Assembly: GCA_014905825.1 (NCBI GenBank)
Contig: JACGCN010000064.1
Span: 124,001 to 188,000 of the forward strand
Length of the DNA stretch: 64,000 nt
Source of the DNA: Lyophyllum atratum
Taxonomy: Eukaryota; Basidiomycota; Agaricomycetes; Agaricales; Lyophyllaceae
Reading direction: 5' to 3'
Part shown: piece by piece, positions 1 through 9,900 of the stretch
Layout: every line of letters begins with the position of its first letter
How positions within the stretch are numbered: position 1 is the first letter of the stretch
Notes under the pieces: generated by a model
Seen by the model: only the letters and a program-made list of their open reading frames with translations
Told to the model about the DNA's origin: nothing
Database searches by the model: none
Made by a program: the position numbers and the translations under genes

Positions 1-118
1 GTGGAATATCTAATTAGGTGGCTAGCACAATATGTCGAGACGGAATACGCGGAGCAGCATGCAAAACTGTTCATGGTTGTAGGTCTATGTAGATGCCATT
101 GGAAGGGGTACATGTCAA

Positions 119-530
119 CTATGAGACCACCGTATCCAACGTCAACAGTAGCTGCTCTAGGTCGAAATTAGGATCGTCCGGGTCTGAGATGACTGTAGAC
201 AGCGATTTAGTAGAGGTAAAACGACAGACCCGGAAATATGAGACGAGGGGATGCGATTTGGGACCTGGAACACGCACCTTTCGAGTCCTTCGCATCATTC
301 TTTCTCTTCCATGCATCCTTCGCCTGAGAAATCAAACTCTCCCTATCATGTTTGGCATGTTCTATTTTATGTTGGTCGTGTTTTGCCTGTAGTGTACGGC
401 GGTGGTAGAAGCCATAGATGACACCAGCGAAGAGTGCTGTGTACCTAGCGACCTGGAGCCCACACGTTAGACCTTCACGCCTGCGCAAGACGAAGGAATA
501 AAGACATACATTGACAGTTGGCGAAGCCAT
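119..530 (-). CDS. ATP21 (TIM11): Mitochondrial F1Fo ATP synthase subunit e
   Basis: Small three-exon gene: exons 530-510, 452-278 and 192-119. The introns begin GTATGT and GTGCGT, and the joined frame is open for 89 residues. The protein starts MASPTVNVARYTALFAGVIYG, a short hydrophobic segment carrying the GxxxG motif (GVIYG) typical of subunit e. A charged coiled-coil-like stretch follows (HDQHKIEHAKHDRE, then AKDAWKRK), and it ends in the conserved-looking DPDDPNFDLEQLL. In the family, subunit e sits in the inner membrane at the ATP synthase dimer interface, helps dimer formation and so shapes cristae. Length fits the family (about 85-100 aa). The first ATG gives the conserved N-terminus. 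Sure of family; exon joins are by eye but keep frame and phase. Confidence 0.88.
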
Positions 531-1022
531 AGATATTGCCTTGACCGTTCACACAAATCTAAGGTCAGAGGCCAAATGTCCTCAGGATAAGGCACTAGAC
601 GAAAAACAGAGTCAGTGAACAGAGCATTTGGAGCATTTTGAGCTGACCAGCGCACCTGGGCTTTTGAAAGAGCGGGAGTTGGGAAATGTATCGGACTACG
701 GCAGTGGACAGCGGAGAATTTCGGCAGTTGATTATGTAACGCGTATACGAAAGTTCTCCTCCTTGTCTCCTCCACCCTCCAGACGGAGCAAACTTGCAAC
801 TTACGCCCTCTGTGGCCCCTGCGTTTCACTCAACTGCGACTTGCCCGCCTTGCTTCTCGGAACTTCACATGATCTGCCTGACTCAGACAGTCAGACTGTG
901 CTTATGAAGCCTTGAATCTTAGCTGGACACCCAGCACTGACCCTGAAATCTCAGCTATAAAATGTCCGAAGTTCACGAGGCTCAAGAATTGGGGCTACAT
1001 ACTCAGACCCATTCCCGTGAGT
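531..1022. other. Intergenic region between ATP synthase e and first GFA gene
   Basis: Shared upstream region of two divergent genes. Short open frames on both strands have no recognisable motif or plausible splice structure. Nothing else seen. Confidence 0.5.
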
Positions 1023-1524
1023 ATGACAGAGATCGTTCATAAAGGCGGCTGCTTCTGCGGCGCAGTGTCTTACGAGGTTACTGGAAAACCGATCCTCAGT
1101 GCATACTGTCACTGTACGGTGTGCCAAAGGCACCACTGTACGTTACTTTTGTTTATCGGGCCATCGGCACTGAAGCTCACTAGCATGATCCATAGCGTCT
1201 CCATTCATTCACACCATACATTTTAGTACCTCCGGGTTCAAGTGGACTCACGAACAACCACACGACGCCGTCCTCGACACCTTTGTAGCACGGGGCACGA
1301 AGTACTGGTGCAAGAAGTGCGGGGCCTGCGTTGCGTCCATATCTCACCAAGACGGTGAATTGTCTGTCTGGGGTGCACAACTAGAGCGAGATGTGCAGGG
1401 GAAACTCAAGAACTGGGACATCGTGAAGCCCACTGCCCATATCTACTACGACACGCGCATGCTCGATGTTGACGATCAGCTGGGGAAATGGCTTGGATAT
1501 GAGAATAAATCAGAGAAGATGTAG
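1023..1524 (+). CDS. CENP-V/GFA domain protein, paralogue 1 of 3
   Basis: Exons 1023-1137 and 1196-1524 (intron GTACGT..ATAG, phase 1), about 147 aa. It has the layout of the Mss4-like GFA/CENP-V fold: GGCFCGAVSYEV (first CxC), YCHCTVCQR (CHCxxC), then WCKKCGACV (CxxC), which form the zinc sites. The C-terminal block KPTAHIYYDTRMLDVDD and GKWLGYE is characteristic of the fungal branch. Family members are annotated as glutathione-dependent formaldehyde-activating enzymes, but most fungal members have no proven substrate, so the reaction is unknown here. It is the first of three tandem copies in the same orientation sharing intron position and phase. The start at 1023 matches the paralogues; an upstream in-frame extension to 912 is not conserved. 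Confidence 0.85.
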
Positions 1525-1762
1525 TAGATCCCCATGAATATCTTGGTGCGCGTTATCCTGCGTTATCCTTCCGTGTTCTCTTCTCGTTAAGGGACCGGGA
1601 CCTTGCAGTAAGAGTCATGAGACTTGGTTCCAGCTGCTTAAACACGCATGATAATAATCAGGAACCTTGTGATCTTCGGTCAAAGTGCGGAGCTGGAGTA
1701 ACACCTCGGGGCGCGATGTTGACTCGAACTCACTTTTAGCTTCCAACTTCCAACTGTCAAAT

Positions 1763-2263
1763 ATGACAGAGCCAGTCCACGGAGGAAGCTGTCCCTGCGG
1801 CGCGGTGTCTTTCGAGGTCACTGGCAAGCCATTCCTAAGCATATTCTGTCACTGCACGTTATGCCAGAGAAGGTTCTGTATGTGATGGTTCACCTCACCT
1901 GATAGCACGCCACTGACTCGCCGCCGTGATACATTAGCCTCACCATTTGTCCACTCCATTCACTTTGTGGCCTCGGCATTCAAATGGACACATAATGAAC
2001 CGCATGACGCCGCCCTTGTTACCTTCCCCAAGGGCGGCAATTTCAAGTGCAAAAAGTGCGGAGCCGACGTTGCGTATGCAGATCCCGAGGGCAAGGAATA
2101 CATTGTCTGGGGTGCAGGACTTGAGAGAGATGCGCATGGCAAGATCAAGGACTGGGACACGGTGAAACCCACGGCTCATATTTTCTATGACACTCGAATG
2201 GTGGATGTCGACGATCAAGTGGGGAAATGGGCTGGATTTGAGAACCATTCGGAGAGACTGTAG
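1763..2263 (+). CDS. CENP-V/GFA domain protein, paralogue 2 of 3
   Basis: Exons 1763-1877 and 1938-2263, intron in the same codon position and phase as in the other copies; about 146 aa. Zinc ligands are seen as GGSCPCGAVSFEV, FCHCTLCQR and FKCKKCGADV. The end block KPTAHIFYDTRMVDVDD..GKWAGFE is nearly identical to paralogue 1. The substrate is not deducible. The copies differ most in the loop just before the CxxC (here TFPKGGNF), which could alter substrate choice. About 240 bp separate it from paralogue 1, consistent with local unequal crossing-over. The joined protein reads SSPFVHSIHFVASAFKW across the splice, matching the family, which supports the intron call. Confidence 0.85.
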
Positions 2264-2911
2264 TCAACGTCGTGGTACGCGTCGCACCTGCATGTTTTAT
2301 CGTCCCTATCAGTGGGAGAATTGTGATCATTGCAAGGTTTATCCTTCAATAGAGAAAGGTTGAGGTGCGCCACCCGCCTTCTCTTCTCGAGCCCTTTTTC
2401 TACGCAATCTCATGCGATTTCTTTTTGATCTTCGAAGCGGCTGAGTGGGTGGCGGCGCAACGCGCGAACTTGCCGCCCCAGGAAGAGGACTGGTAACCAG
2501 CTAGAGTTATGCAAAATCTAGGTAAGGTGGTGACGAATCCGCTACACGTTGCTGGCGACATCCCCAAGTTCGAAAATTGAATCATCTATTGGATGCGCCA
2601 CAGCCGTCGTCTACTATCCAGATGGCAGCCGTTGCTTCTTCTCGTTCTCATTCGTTTTTCCGTGATTTTGTATGTATATTTCCTTGATACTCGACGTATC
2701 TTTCTGAATTTAACCGCGAATAGGGTAACGATCGTCGCGTGGTAACCTTCATAAGTCGCTTCGATCCTTATCTATCGGTCCTCCTATGTATAGATACGCT
2801 GTTCTCATGGAATTGAACCCATGACAGATGGTTTACTGACGTTTCTCGAAGCAGTCTCAAAAGCCCGCAACGAAGAGAAATCTTCGCACGTATACACTTC
2901 CACTCCACAAG
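2264..2911. other. Intergenic region between GFA paralogues 2 and 3
   Basis: About 650 bp, longer than the 240-bp gap between paralogues 1 and 2. A minus-strand frame at about 2400-2500 could encode a basic C-terminal exon ending KIKKKSHEIA, with a possible acceptor (CTCTAG) just before it. On the plus strand ATG 2622 opens a short frame with a possible donor at 2669. Neither could be assembled into a recognised gene. Confidence 0.3.
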
Positions 2912-3431
2912 ATGTCGGTAGTTCACAAAGGAAGTTGTTATTGCGGCGCGGTGTCGTACGAAGTTACTGGCAATCCGATACTCAGCGCATACTGTCATTG
3001 TACGATATGCCAAAGGCTAACGGGTGCGTGGAATCACCCGTTAACTCAATTCAATAAATTCATTTCAGGTCCCCGTTCCAGGATGCCCGTTTGTTCACAC
3101 AGCGCATTTCCCTGCATCAGCATTTACATGGACCCATAAACAACCCGATGAGAAAGTCTTGGACTGTTTCTCACCTCCAGAAAAACCCTGGAAGAACCGG
3201 TTCAGATGTAAGGGTTGCGGAGCCTGTGTGGCATCCAGGAATGCGAAGGCAAATAAGTGGAGCGTTTGGGGGGCGCATGTGGAAAGAAATGGTGATGGGA
3301 AGCCTAAGCATTGGGATGCGCTAAAACCCACAGCGCATATTTTTTACGAGACGCGTATGCTGGATATCGATGACAATCTCGGGAAATGGGCAGGATACGA
3401 AGATCAATCACAGTGCTTGGACCGTCCCTGA
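2912..3431 (+). CDS. CENP-V/GFA domain protein, paralogue 3 of 3
   Basis: Exons 2912-3023 and 3082-3431 (donor GTGCGT, acceptor TTCCAG, phase 1), about 153 aa. Zinc motifs are GSCYCGAVSYEV, YCHCTICQR and FRCKGCGACV. The C-terminal block KPTAHIFYETRMLDIDD..GKWAGYE is conserved, followed by a short extra tail QCLDRP. The splice restores LTGCPFVHTAHFPASAFTW, the canonical family junction. This copy has a longer insert before the CxxC (CFSPPEKPWKNR) than the other two. Function as for the family: zinc-dependent, Mss4-like fold, reaction unknown. The next gene begins within about 50-260 bp downstream on the same strand. Confidence 0.85.
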
Positions 3432-3479
3432 TGAACGCTTTTGGATGAATTGGAAATGGGCTTCTAGCCACATCATTGA

Positions 3480-5037
3480 ATGCCGTATAAAGACATGTTA
3501 TTTAGAAAGCTGCAGTTGACAATCTACCCACCTATCCAAATGCCAGGCGTCAATCCGTACCCAACGGTTCCTAGCAGTGGCAGCTATGAAATACAAGCAA
3601 ACAAGCCCCAGGCAATATCAATGTTTCGTGCATCGCCCTGGGTCACCTACGAACCAACAACAACCCAAGGCCATCTCTCCGATTCCTACGATATGGACCA
3701 AGATGTAGACATGGACGCACCCCAAATATCCACTCTTCGTGAGTCGGAGTCCCCTCCACCACAGCCTAAAGCCTCAACTAGCGGGCGTCGCAGTAAAACA
3801 TCCCACAAGCCACCTCCTGTCTGGCCCAGACCGCGTCGAAAGGAACTAAACACAGATGAAGAATATGACGAGGTCGAAGAGGAGGAGGATCAGCTCATTG
3901 ACGATGATGACGAATTGATGAAGCCTGTGCCTGCGGCGGCGCTCCCAAATCCTGCTCGTTCTGGAGACTCCTCGAAGCGCAAAACTTCGGGCAAACGCAA
4001 ACCTCGGAAGAGCGAGAAACGGATAGCAGAGGACGAGAGAAAAGCACAAGAGAAGGCTATGTCGAGTCAACCCGGAGCACCCAACCTCGCGCCGACTATG
4101 ACGTGGTTTGAGGCCACACCGTCGGAACATCCTGACGATGCTGGGCAGGCTGATGCAAGGCAAATCAGTGCCAGTGCACCAGTTGCCGGTGATCTATCAA
4201 AACTGGATACGCCAAAGAAGCCTGCTGCTCCGCGAGCTAAAAAGGTGTCAACGAAGTGCGAAGTTTTGATACTTTCCTTCCTCCTCCAGAAACTAATCTT
4301 TGAATGTACATAGACTCAAGACAGTATTGCACAGCTTTGTTGACGACATGGGAGGAATGAGTGAAAGTAAGTAAGGGTTCCGGATTTATCTGGTCGACGA
4401 GCTGACAACATATTCGATAGGTTATGCTGGCACAGCAGCATCCTCACCCGTCACTGCACCATTTGAAGGGAACTCCCCTGAACCCGAGCTCGACGCCACT
4501 GGCTCTTTAGCTTCCGTACCCTTGACGGAGGAAACGAACCTCGAAAATGTCCCCCTGCCGCAATACCCTCTCCCAACCAAGCCGTTCCCTGTCCAGCCTC
4601 CTCCCAAGATCCCCACCGGATTTGCGCCCGTCGTTCCTCTTGACAAGAGCACCAGAAAAGTAAGGCACTGGAGAGTAGCTCAGCGAGAAATTCGTGGTAT
4701 CGCTGGAGGAAGATGGTTCGCGCGATCATGGGTCGGAGAGAAGGACTCTGAATATGCCTCCGGCGCGTCGAAGCCTGGAGAGGAGAAGGTGTCTGGCGTC
4801 GTTCTCCCTCGCTTGGCGGCTATCTCAATGTCGGCGCCTGTTACTGGGAAAGGCTCGGGGAAGGGAAAGGCTAAGGCAATGTCATCGTTGGCGGCTTCAG
4901 CTGCCCCCTCACGTTCTGGGTCGTCGATTCCCGATATACCTCCACTGAGTGCTCGACCACCCACGAAGATGCGCACGATCATTGCTCCGCCTTCCGAAGG
5001 CGGGGACTCAGATATGGCTGCGCTGCCTGGTACCTAG
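3480..5037 (+). CDS. Disordered basic/acidic nuclear-type protein, possible INO80 Ies4-like subunit
   Basis: Three exons, 3480-4255, 4314-4366 and 4421-5037; phases fit (the middle exon gives LKTVLHSFVDDMGGMSE). The N-terminal half is low complexity, with an acidic run (EEYDEVEEEEDQLIDDDDE) followed by lysine-rich stretches (KRKTSGKRKPRKSEKR) that could act as nuclear localisation signals. The only ordered-looking block is KVRHWRVAQREIRGIAGGRWF. In spacing of aromatic and basic residues it resembles the core of fungal Ies4 proteins of the INO80 chromatin remodeller, but this rests on recollection of the pattern only. The true start may be 3540 or 3693, because 3480 lies only 48 bp after the previous stop. 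The gene is real by splicing logic; its function is tentative. Confidence 0.6.
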
Positions 5038-5065
5038 TTGTTTCGCGTTGCTATGTTGTACTTTA

Positions 5066-5591
5066 GGGCCTGTTCGGCAACCAAACCTGGGTCAGGTTTG
5101 GAGCCAGGTTTGCTTACGTAGACATCATGTGACCATCTCGGAGATGACCGAGCACATGTGATCGTTTCGGAAACCACCGAGCGCGCGTCGCGCAGTATTT
5201 TTTTGAAATTCTGCCACTCCACAACCGGCTTCGTTCCGCTGAAAGCAATTTCAGGCATTTCCGCATTCTTGTTCTGCATTCATATATTTTAGATGTTTAC
5301 CTTTTCCCATGTAAAATTTGAGGAGCCAGAGTGGACAAGAAGGTATTAGTCTCCAGTAGCTGACCTAATATATCAGATGATGGTCGATCTGATTTAAGAA
5401 GGTATCTTGAAAATTAAAATTGAAATTTTCCTTCAAACTTCCAACCAAGCTCAACCAAGCAAACACGGACGAAAAATGACGACGCGACAAGGACGCGACG
5501 CGCCCTCGGTCGTTTCCGAAACAGTCACATGACGTCTATGTAAGCAAACCTGGCTCCAAACCTGACCCAGGTTTGGTTGCCGAACAGGCCC
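5066..5591. mobile_element. PIF/Harbinger-like MITE (Tourist-type)
   Basis: A 526-bp non-coding element bounded by long terminal inverted repeats at 5066-5133 and 5524-5591. Of 68 nt, 66 match, and the outer 52 are identical. It starts GGGCCTGTTCGG and ends with the complement; that end sequence is close to Tourist/Harbinger termini. It is flanked by a TTA direct repeat (5063-5065 and 5592-5594), the target size and sequence expected of PIF/Harbinger. The repeats contain an internal small palindrome (CCAAACCTG..CAGGTTTGG). No transposase frame is present, so any movement would need a transposase elsewhere. It sits between the 3' end of the Ies4-like gene and the DOP1 upstream region. Near-identity of the ends suggests recent activity. 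Confidence 0.88.
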
Positions 5592-5594
5592 TTA

Positions 5595-6965
5595 TATATA
5601 ATGCAGACCCTAATTTTTACTATCTGAGCCTGACCTTTGCGACTGACGGCGACAATGTTTACCATACCTGCTACTTTAGTAGTAGGTTCTTAAGGGCAGT
5701 TGCGGGCCAAAAAAATTTCTAATATGGTCTCAGAGGTACCCCATGTGATCCTGCGCAAGATACCGTTGTCTCGTGACCAATCGCGTCGCGTGTTCCCGAC
5801 TCGCTTCGCGTCCACAGACAGTTCCGTGAAACAAATCGCATTCAAGACTCGATGACGGTCGCGTGAAACAAATTTATCATATTTAAGACTCATGGATTCA
5901 TCGGTGACCGTGGGATAAACATATCTGTCCTATTTATCTACCCCTCTCGGTTTCAAACCCCTCCTATCCCTCTCTTCGTCCTAGACTATGCCCCCCAATG
6001 ATGCTCGTCACCGTCGGGCGTCTGCCTGTTTCCGCTGTCTTCGACCACCTGTCGGCTTCTTCTGTGCCCCAGCATCTGGTCGCCTCCCTAGGTTCTCTTC
6101 GTGCCACCGGCTCTGTTTCTCACCCTCTGTCTGTCGCCGCGAGCTCCGTTTTCCACTCTCATCACTGTCCAGGACTTCGCCACCATTCTTGGACCTCGTC
6201 TTATCGTCATACTCGATTGCTTCGCCGGGTTCCGTGACCGTCTCGTAGCCTCGGGCTGATCCTCCTGTCCTGTCCGCTTTCGATGCGGACATTTATGATT
6301 TTTGTCCCTACCATGTGTGCGTATCTTAGTCTCCCTCCGACTTACTTTGCTTACCATCAGCCCTAGTGGTCTTTCCACATCATCGTTTAGGCCCCTGTCC
6401 ACATGTTAAAACTTCTGTTAGCCCATACATTGCCCCTGCACATGATGAATCGTCAATTATTTAATGAACCATGTATTCATGTGTCATGTCCCGCGTCTAA
6501 TTTGGCAGATGTTGATGCTTTCGTTGGCTGGTCAACATATATTGTGCCTAACACTAGCTTGCTCGCGAAGAAGAAGGGTCCACCTTGAACAATACCAGAC
6601 TTGTGCCCGAGATTCCATGAGAAAACAGCCTGATCTAGTGGAGTCGGGAGGTACTCAGCAAGTGGTGACAACGGCAGAAGAACGGAGGCACGAGCTACCC
6701 ATCTCCCATACATAGACGCGTCAGGTGAGGCTAAAGGCACGGTATATTAAGCTGAGCATTACATTGGCCGCGAGCAGAAGTAGCAGGCTTTGCGACGGCA
6801 CGGCGCCTTACGACATTATTCCCAAAGCGGGCGACGTGTTAAGGTCACGTGGCCGTTTAATCGCAAGGAGCGACGCATCGTCGTCGCCCTTTATCTCAAC
6901 AACGCAGGCCTCACTTCTGAACACTAATAATTCGCTTGTCACCGTCTTGACGTCTCCATACCCCG
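5595..6965. other. Gene-poor region upstream of DOP1
   Basis: About 1.4 kb with no gene I can support. 5827-5855 and 5863-5895 form an imperfect direct repeat (CGTGAAACAAAT.. / ..AAGACTC). A pyrimidine-rich stretch before ATG 5988 (5940-5985) resembles a fungal core promoter, but the frames after it (up to about 90 codons) are low complexity and overlap open frames on the opposite strand. It might be a decayed transposon or an unrecognised short gene. Confidence 0.3.
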
Positions 6966-9900
6966 ATGTCTGCCACCTCTCCGACGGTGTCGACTGCCGA
7001 AGGTGCAGGGACCAGCGTCACGAAGGGTTCTGCCTGGATCTCAGCGAAGGCTAGCGAACGTGGTTTGTCTAGGTTCATATTATCCCTGTAATTTCCCTGT
7101 AATAAAATCCTCTGCCTAGCCGTGGCACACCAGGCTTTTGCTTCTGATCCGAAGTATAAGAAGTACACCCAGCAAGTGGAGAAATGTCTCAACTCTTTCG
7201 ACAACGTACACGAATGGGCAGACTGCATTGCGTTCCTGAAGCAGCTTCTCAAGGTATTGATACTTGCATTCGCTGGACAAGCTGTGGGCTTACATGTACA
7301 CCTGCAGACATTCCAATCATACCCGCAGTTCAAGGAAATACCGCGTAAACTGATCGTCTCGAAACGGTTATCCCAGTGTCTTAATCCTGCTCTGCCAACT
7401 GGCGTACATCAACGTGCTTTGGACGTGTATCTGCACATATTATCGGTTATTGGAGTGAGTGAATAGCACCGATATTGGGAAAGGTCGTTATAACGATCTT
7501 GTTTCCAGCCCGAGGGGTTGAAGTTCGACTTGGCAATCTGGTCCCCAGGACTCTTTCCCTTCTTCGAGTATGCGGCTACGTCTGTCAAGGTGCGTTGAGA
7601 ACTTCCGCTCATATACTCCAACAATAGCTCATGTCTCCCATGCAGCCAACGCTTTTAAATCTTTACGAAACATATTATTTGCCCTTGCAATCGGACTTGC
7701 GTCCCGTAATGAAGGCCATGATTCTTGCTTTGCTGCCTGGGTTGGAGGAGGAGACGAGTGAATACTTCGAGAAGGTGAGTTCATGGCCATATAACTTCAA
7801 ACCTCGCAATTTAAGTGTGAAGCCAGGTCCTGAATTTGCTTGATCGTCTGTCTGGGACTGTTGCTCCGTCATTCTTCTTCCAGAACATATGGCTAGTTAT
7901 GCTGACGACCCCCTCCGCCCGAGGAACGTCCCTCAATTTCCTTGCACGCCGGCTTCCTCGTCTGAACCCAGATGAAGGTATACACTCTGTTATTTGTCTT
8001 CAAGCTGTTTTTAACGCCTTCCCTGGTTTAGACATATCAGAAGTGGTTGGAAAGGACATAGGCCTGATGATTCGCGCATTCGCAGCTGCCCTCGAGGACG
8101 AGAATCTGCTCGTGCGAAGAGGAGCTCTCGACCTCCTACTTCAATCAATGCGGGTGGATAGCACTGCCGTCCGCAAGGCGCAACCTGACGATCGCGCAAT
8201 CCTTATGCGTGCAGCCACCGGGGTCGTCCTGCGACGCGATTTGTCCCTCAACCGACGTCTGTATACGTGGCTCCTCGGTTCTGATGAAAAAAGTGACCAC
8301 CAGATCGAATATCTGAAGGAGAATGCTTTGGATCTCCTATATTCCACCTTGAAGGTGGGTTTTTAACGATTACACGACGGCCCGACTGAAAATCAAGATT
8401 TTTAGAACGAAATGTTCTCCCCTTCAGGAGAGTATTCCGAATCGAGGCCGTTCAAGATCTTTATATCTCTGTTGGATAAGTGGGAGATTGGCGCGCCTCT
8501 CTCCCAGATTCTTGTTTATGATGCGTTCAAAGCCATCAAGAATCTTGTTGAGAACCCATCCGACGGCAGCGAAGATGTACGTCTGTCATCTCCGATGCTG
8601 TAATCCGTGGCTGAACGCTGTTTCCAATAGGTAACGATGACCGCGAGCACACTTTACGAAGCTGTGGAGCCACAGATACTTTGGAAGCGACTACTGGGAG
8701 TTGTCTTTGCAGAAATCGCTGGAGATGGACAGCAATTCGAGGTTTGTACTTGAAAGCCTGATCACCCTGGTCAACCCTAAATCTCGGTATCTTACCCCCA
8801 GGCGATCCGTATGGTTCAATTTATCCTAAAGACCTTTGCACAAGACGACGAAATCCAAACAATACACCTGCCTATCATCTTCGCGGCCATTTTAGACATT
8901 ATAGATGTAACGAGCACTCGTATTCTATCTTCCTTCTGGCGACTGAACTCCTCTAAGCTCCAGGTACAGGCTGACGCCACTAGGGCATCCTCTCCCCTGT
9001 TCAGGGAAACGCTCCTTCTGCAAGAAGAAATGCTACGACATATACCTCACTCCTCCCTAATGCAACGACCCGATCTTACCGGACCAATTGAAGCCAAAAG
9101 AACTACCCAGCGACCCTATCTGTTTGCTTGCAGCTTTTATGGGATTGACCCGATAGCTGTACCCCCAACAGCCACCACCTCGTTTGCCGTACCTTTTGTA
9201 TCGGCTTTCGAGAACTTAGCGACTCTCAGCCGTATTTTTGCCCAGACTCTGACCACTGGCTCAGCAGATACCACCGTCTTACGCGAGGTCTTTTCACAGA
9301 CGCTCCTTCTCATCGATAGACTTATTGGCCGGCTTGGAACGTCCGTTACGATACCTTGGGATCCCGTTGAATGGCTCCAGGTCATACTCCAAGCACTTGA
9401 GCATGAGGTGCATATCTATCTATCCGAGGGCAATCTACCCATGCTCATGATTTTTTGACCTTCGAGTCTGCTAATTTCACCACCGTTGATCGAACTATTT
9501 CGTTGATTGTGGCATTACATCAAACAGCCAACTTGGAGCCGCGGCCTTCCGTCGATAACAGATCAACGATGTACAAGATGGTCAACAAGCTGCTGAGATA
9601 TCTTCGCGCCGATTGTGCAGCGTATCATGTTCGAGCCGTGAATCTCATATGGTCACTCGAAGCTGCTACGAAGCAGCCGCACGTCGAATCGATAATGGCC
9701 CAAGCCATGACTTCACCTGAGTCTCGCAATATTCATGAGGCATACGAAGCTTTTGGTGTACTGTGGAGGTTGACGGGTCGGTACTTCCTTTCTGTCTTAT
9801 AGGTTCTTATACTCACTGTTGCCATAGAGGACAACCTCCTTCCTGGGTTCCGGTTTAAGGTTCCTATGATGATTGTGCTTGATACTCTCAAGAGTGACGA

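Noticed and set aside
2768..2900. tRNA-like T-arm on the minus strand (GGGTTCAATTCC with flanking CATGG/CCATG)
   Set aside because: The loop would be 8 nt, and no matching acceptor, D-arm or anticodon stem can be folded upstream.
5988..6402. Overlapping Pro/Ser/Arg-rich frames on both strands
   Set aside because: Low-complexity, open in several frames at once, no splice structure; not supported as a gene.
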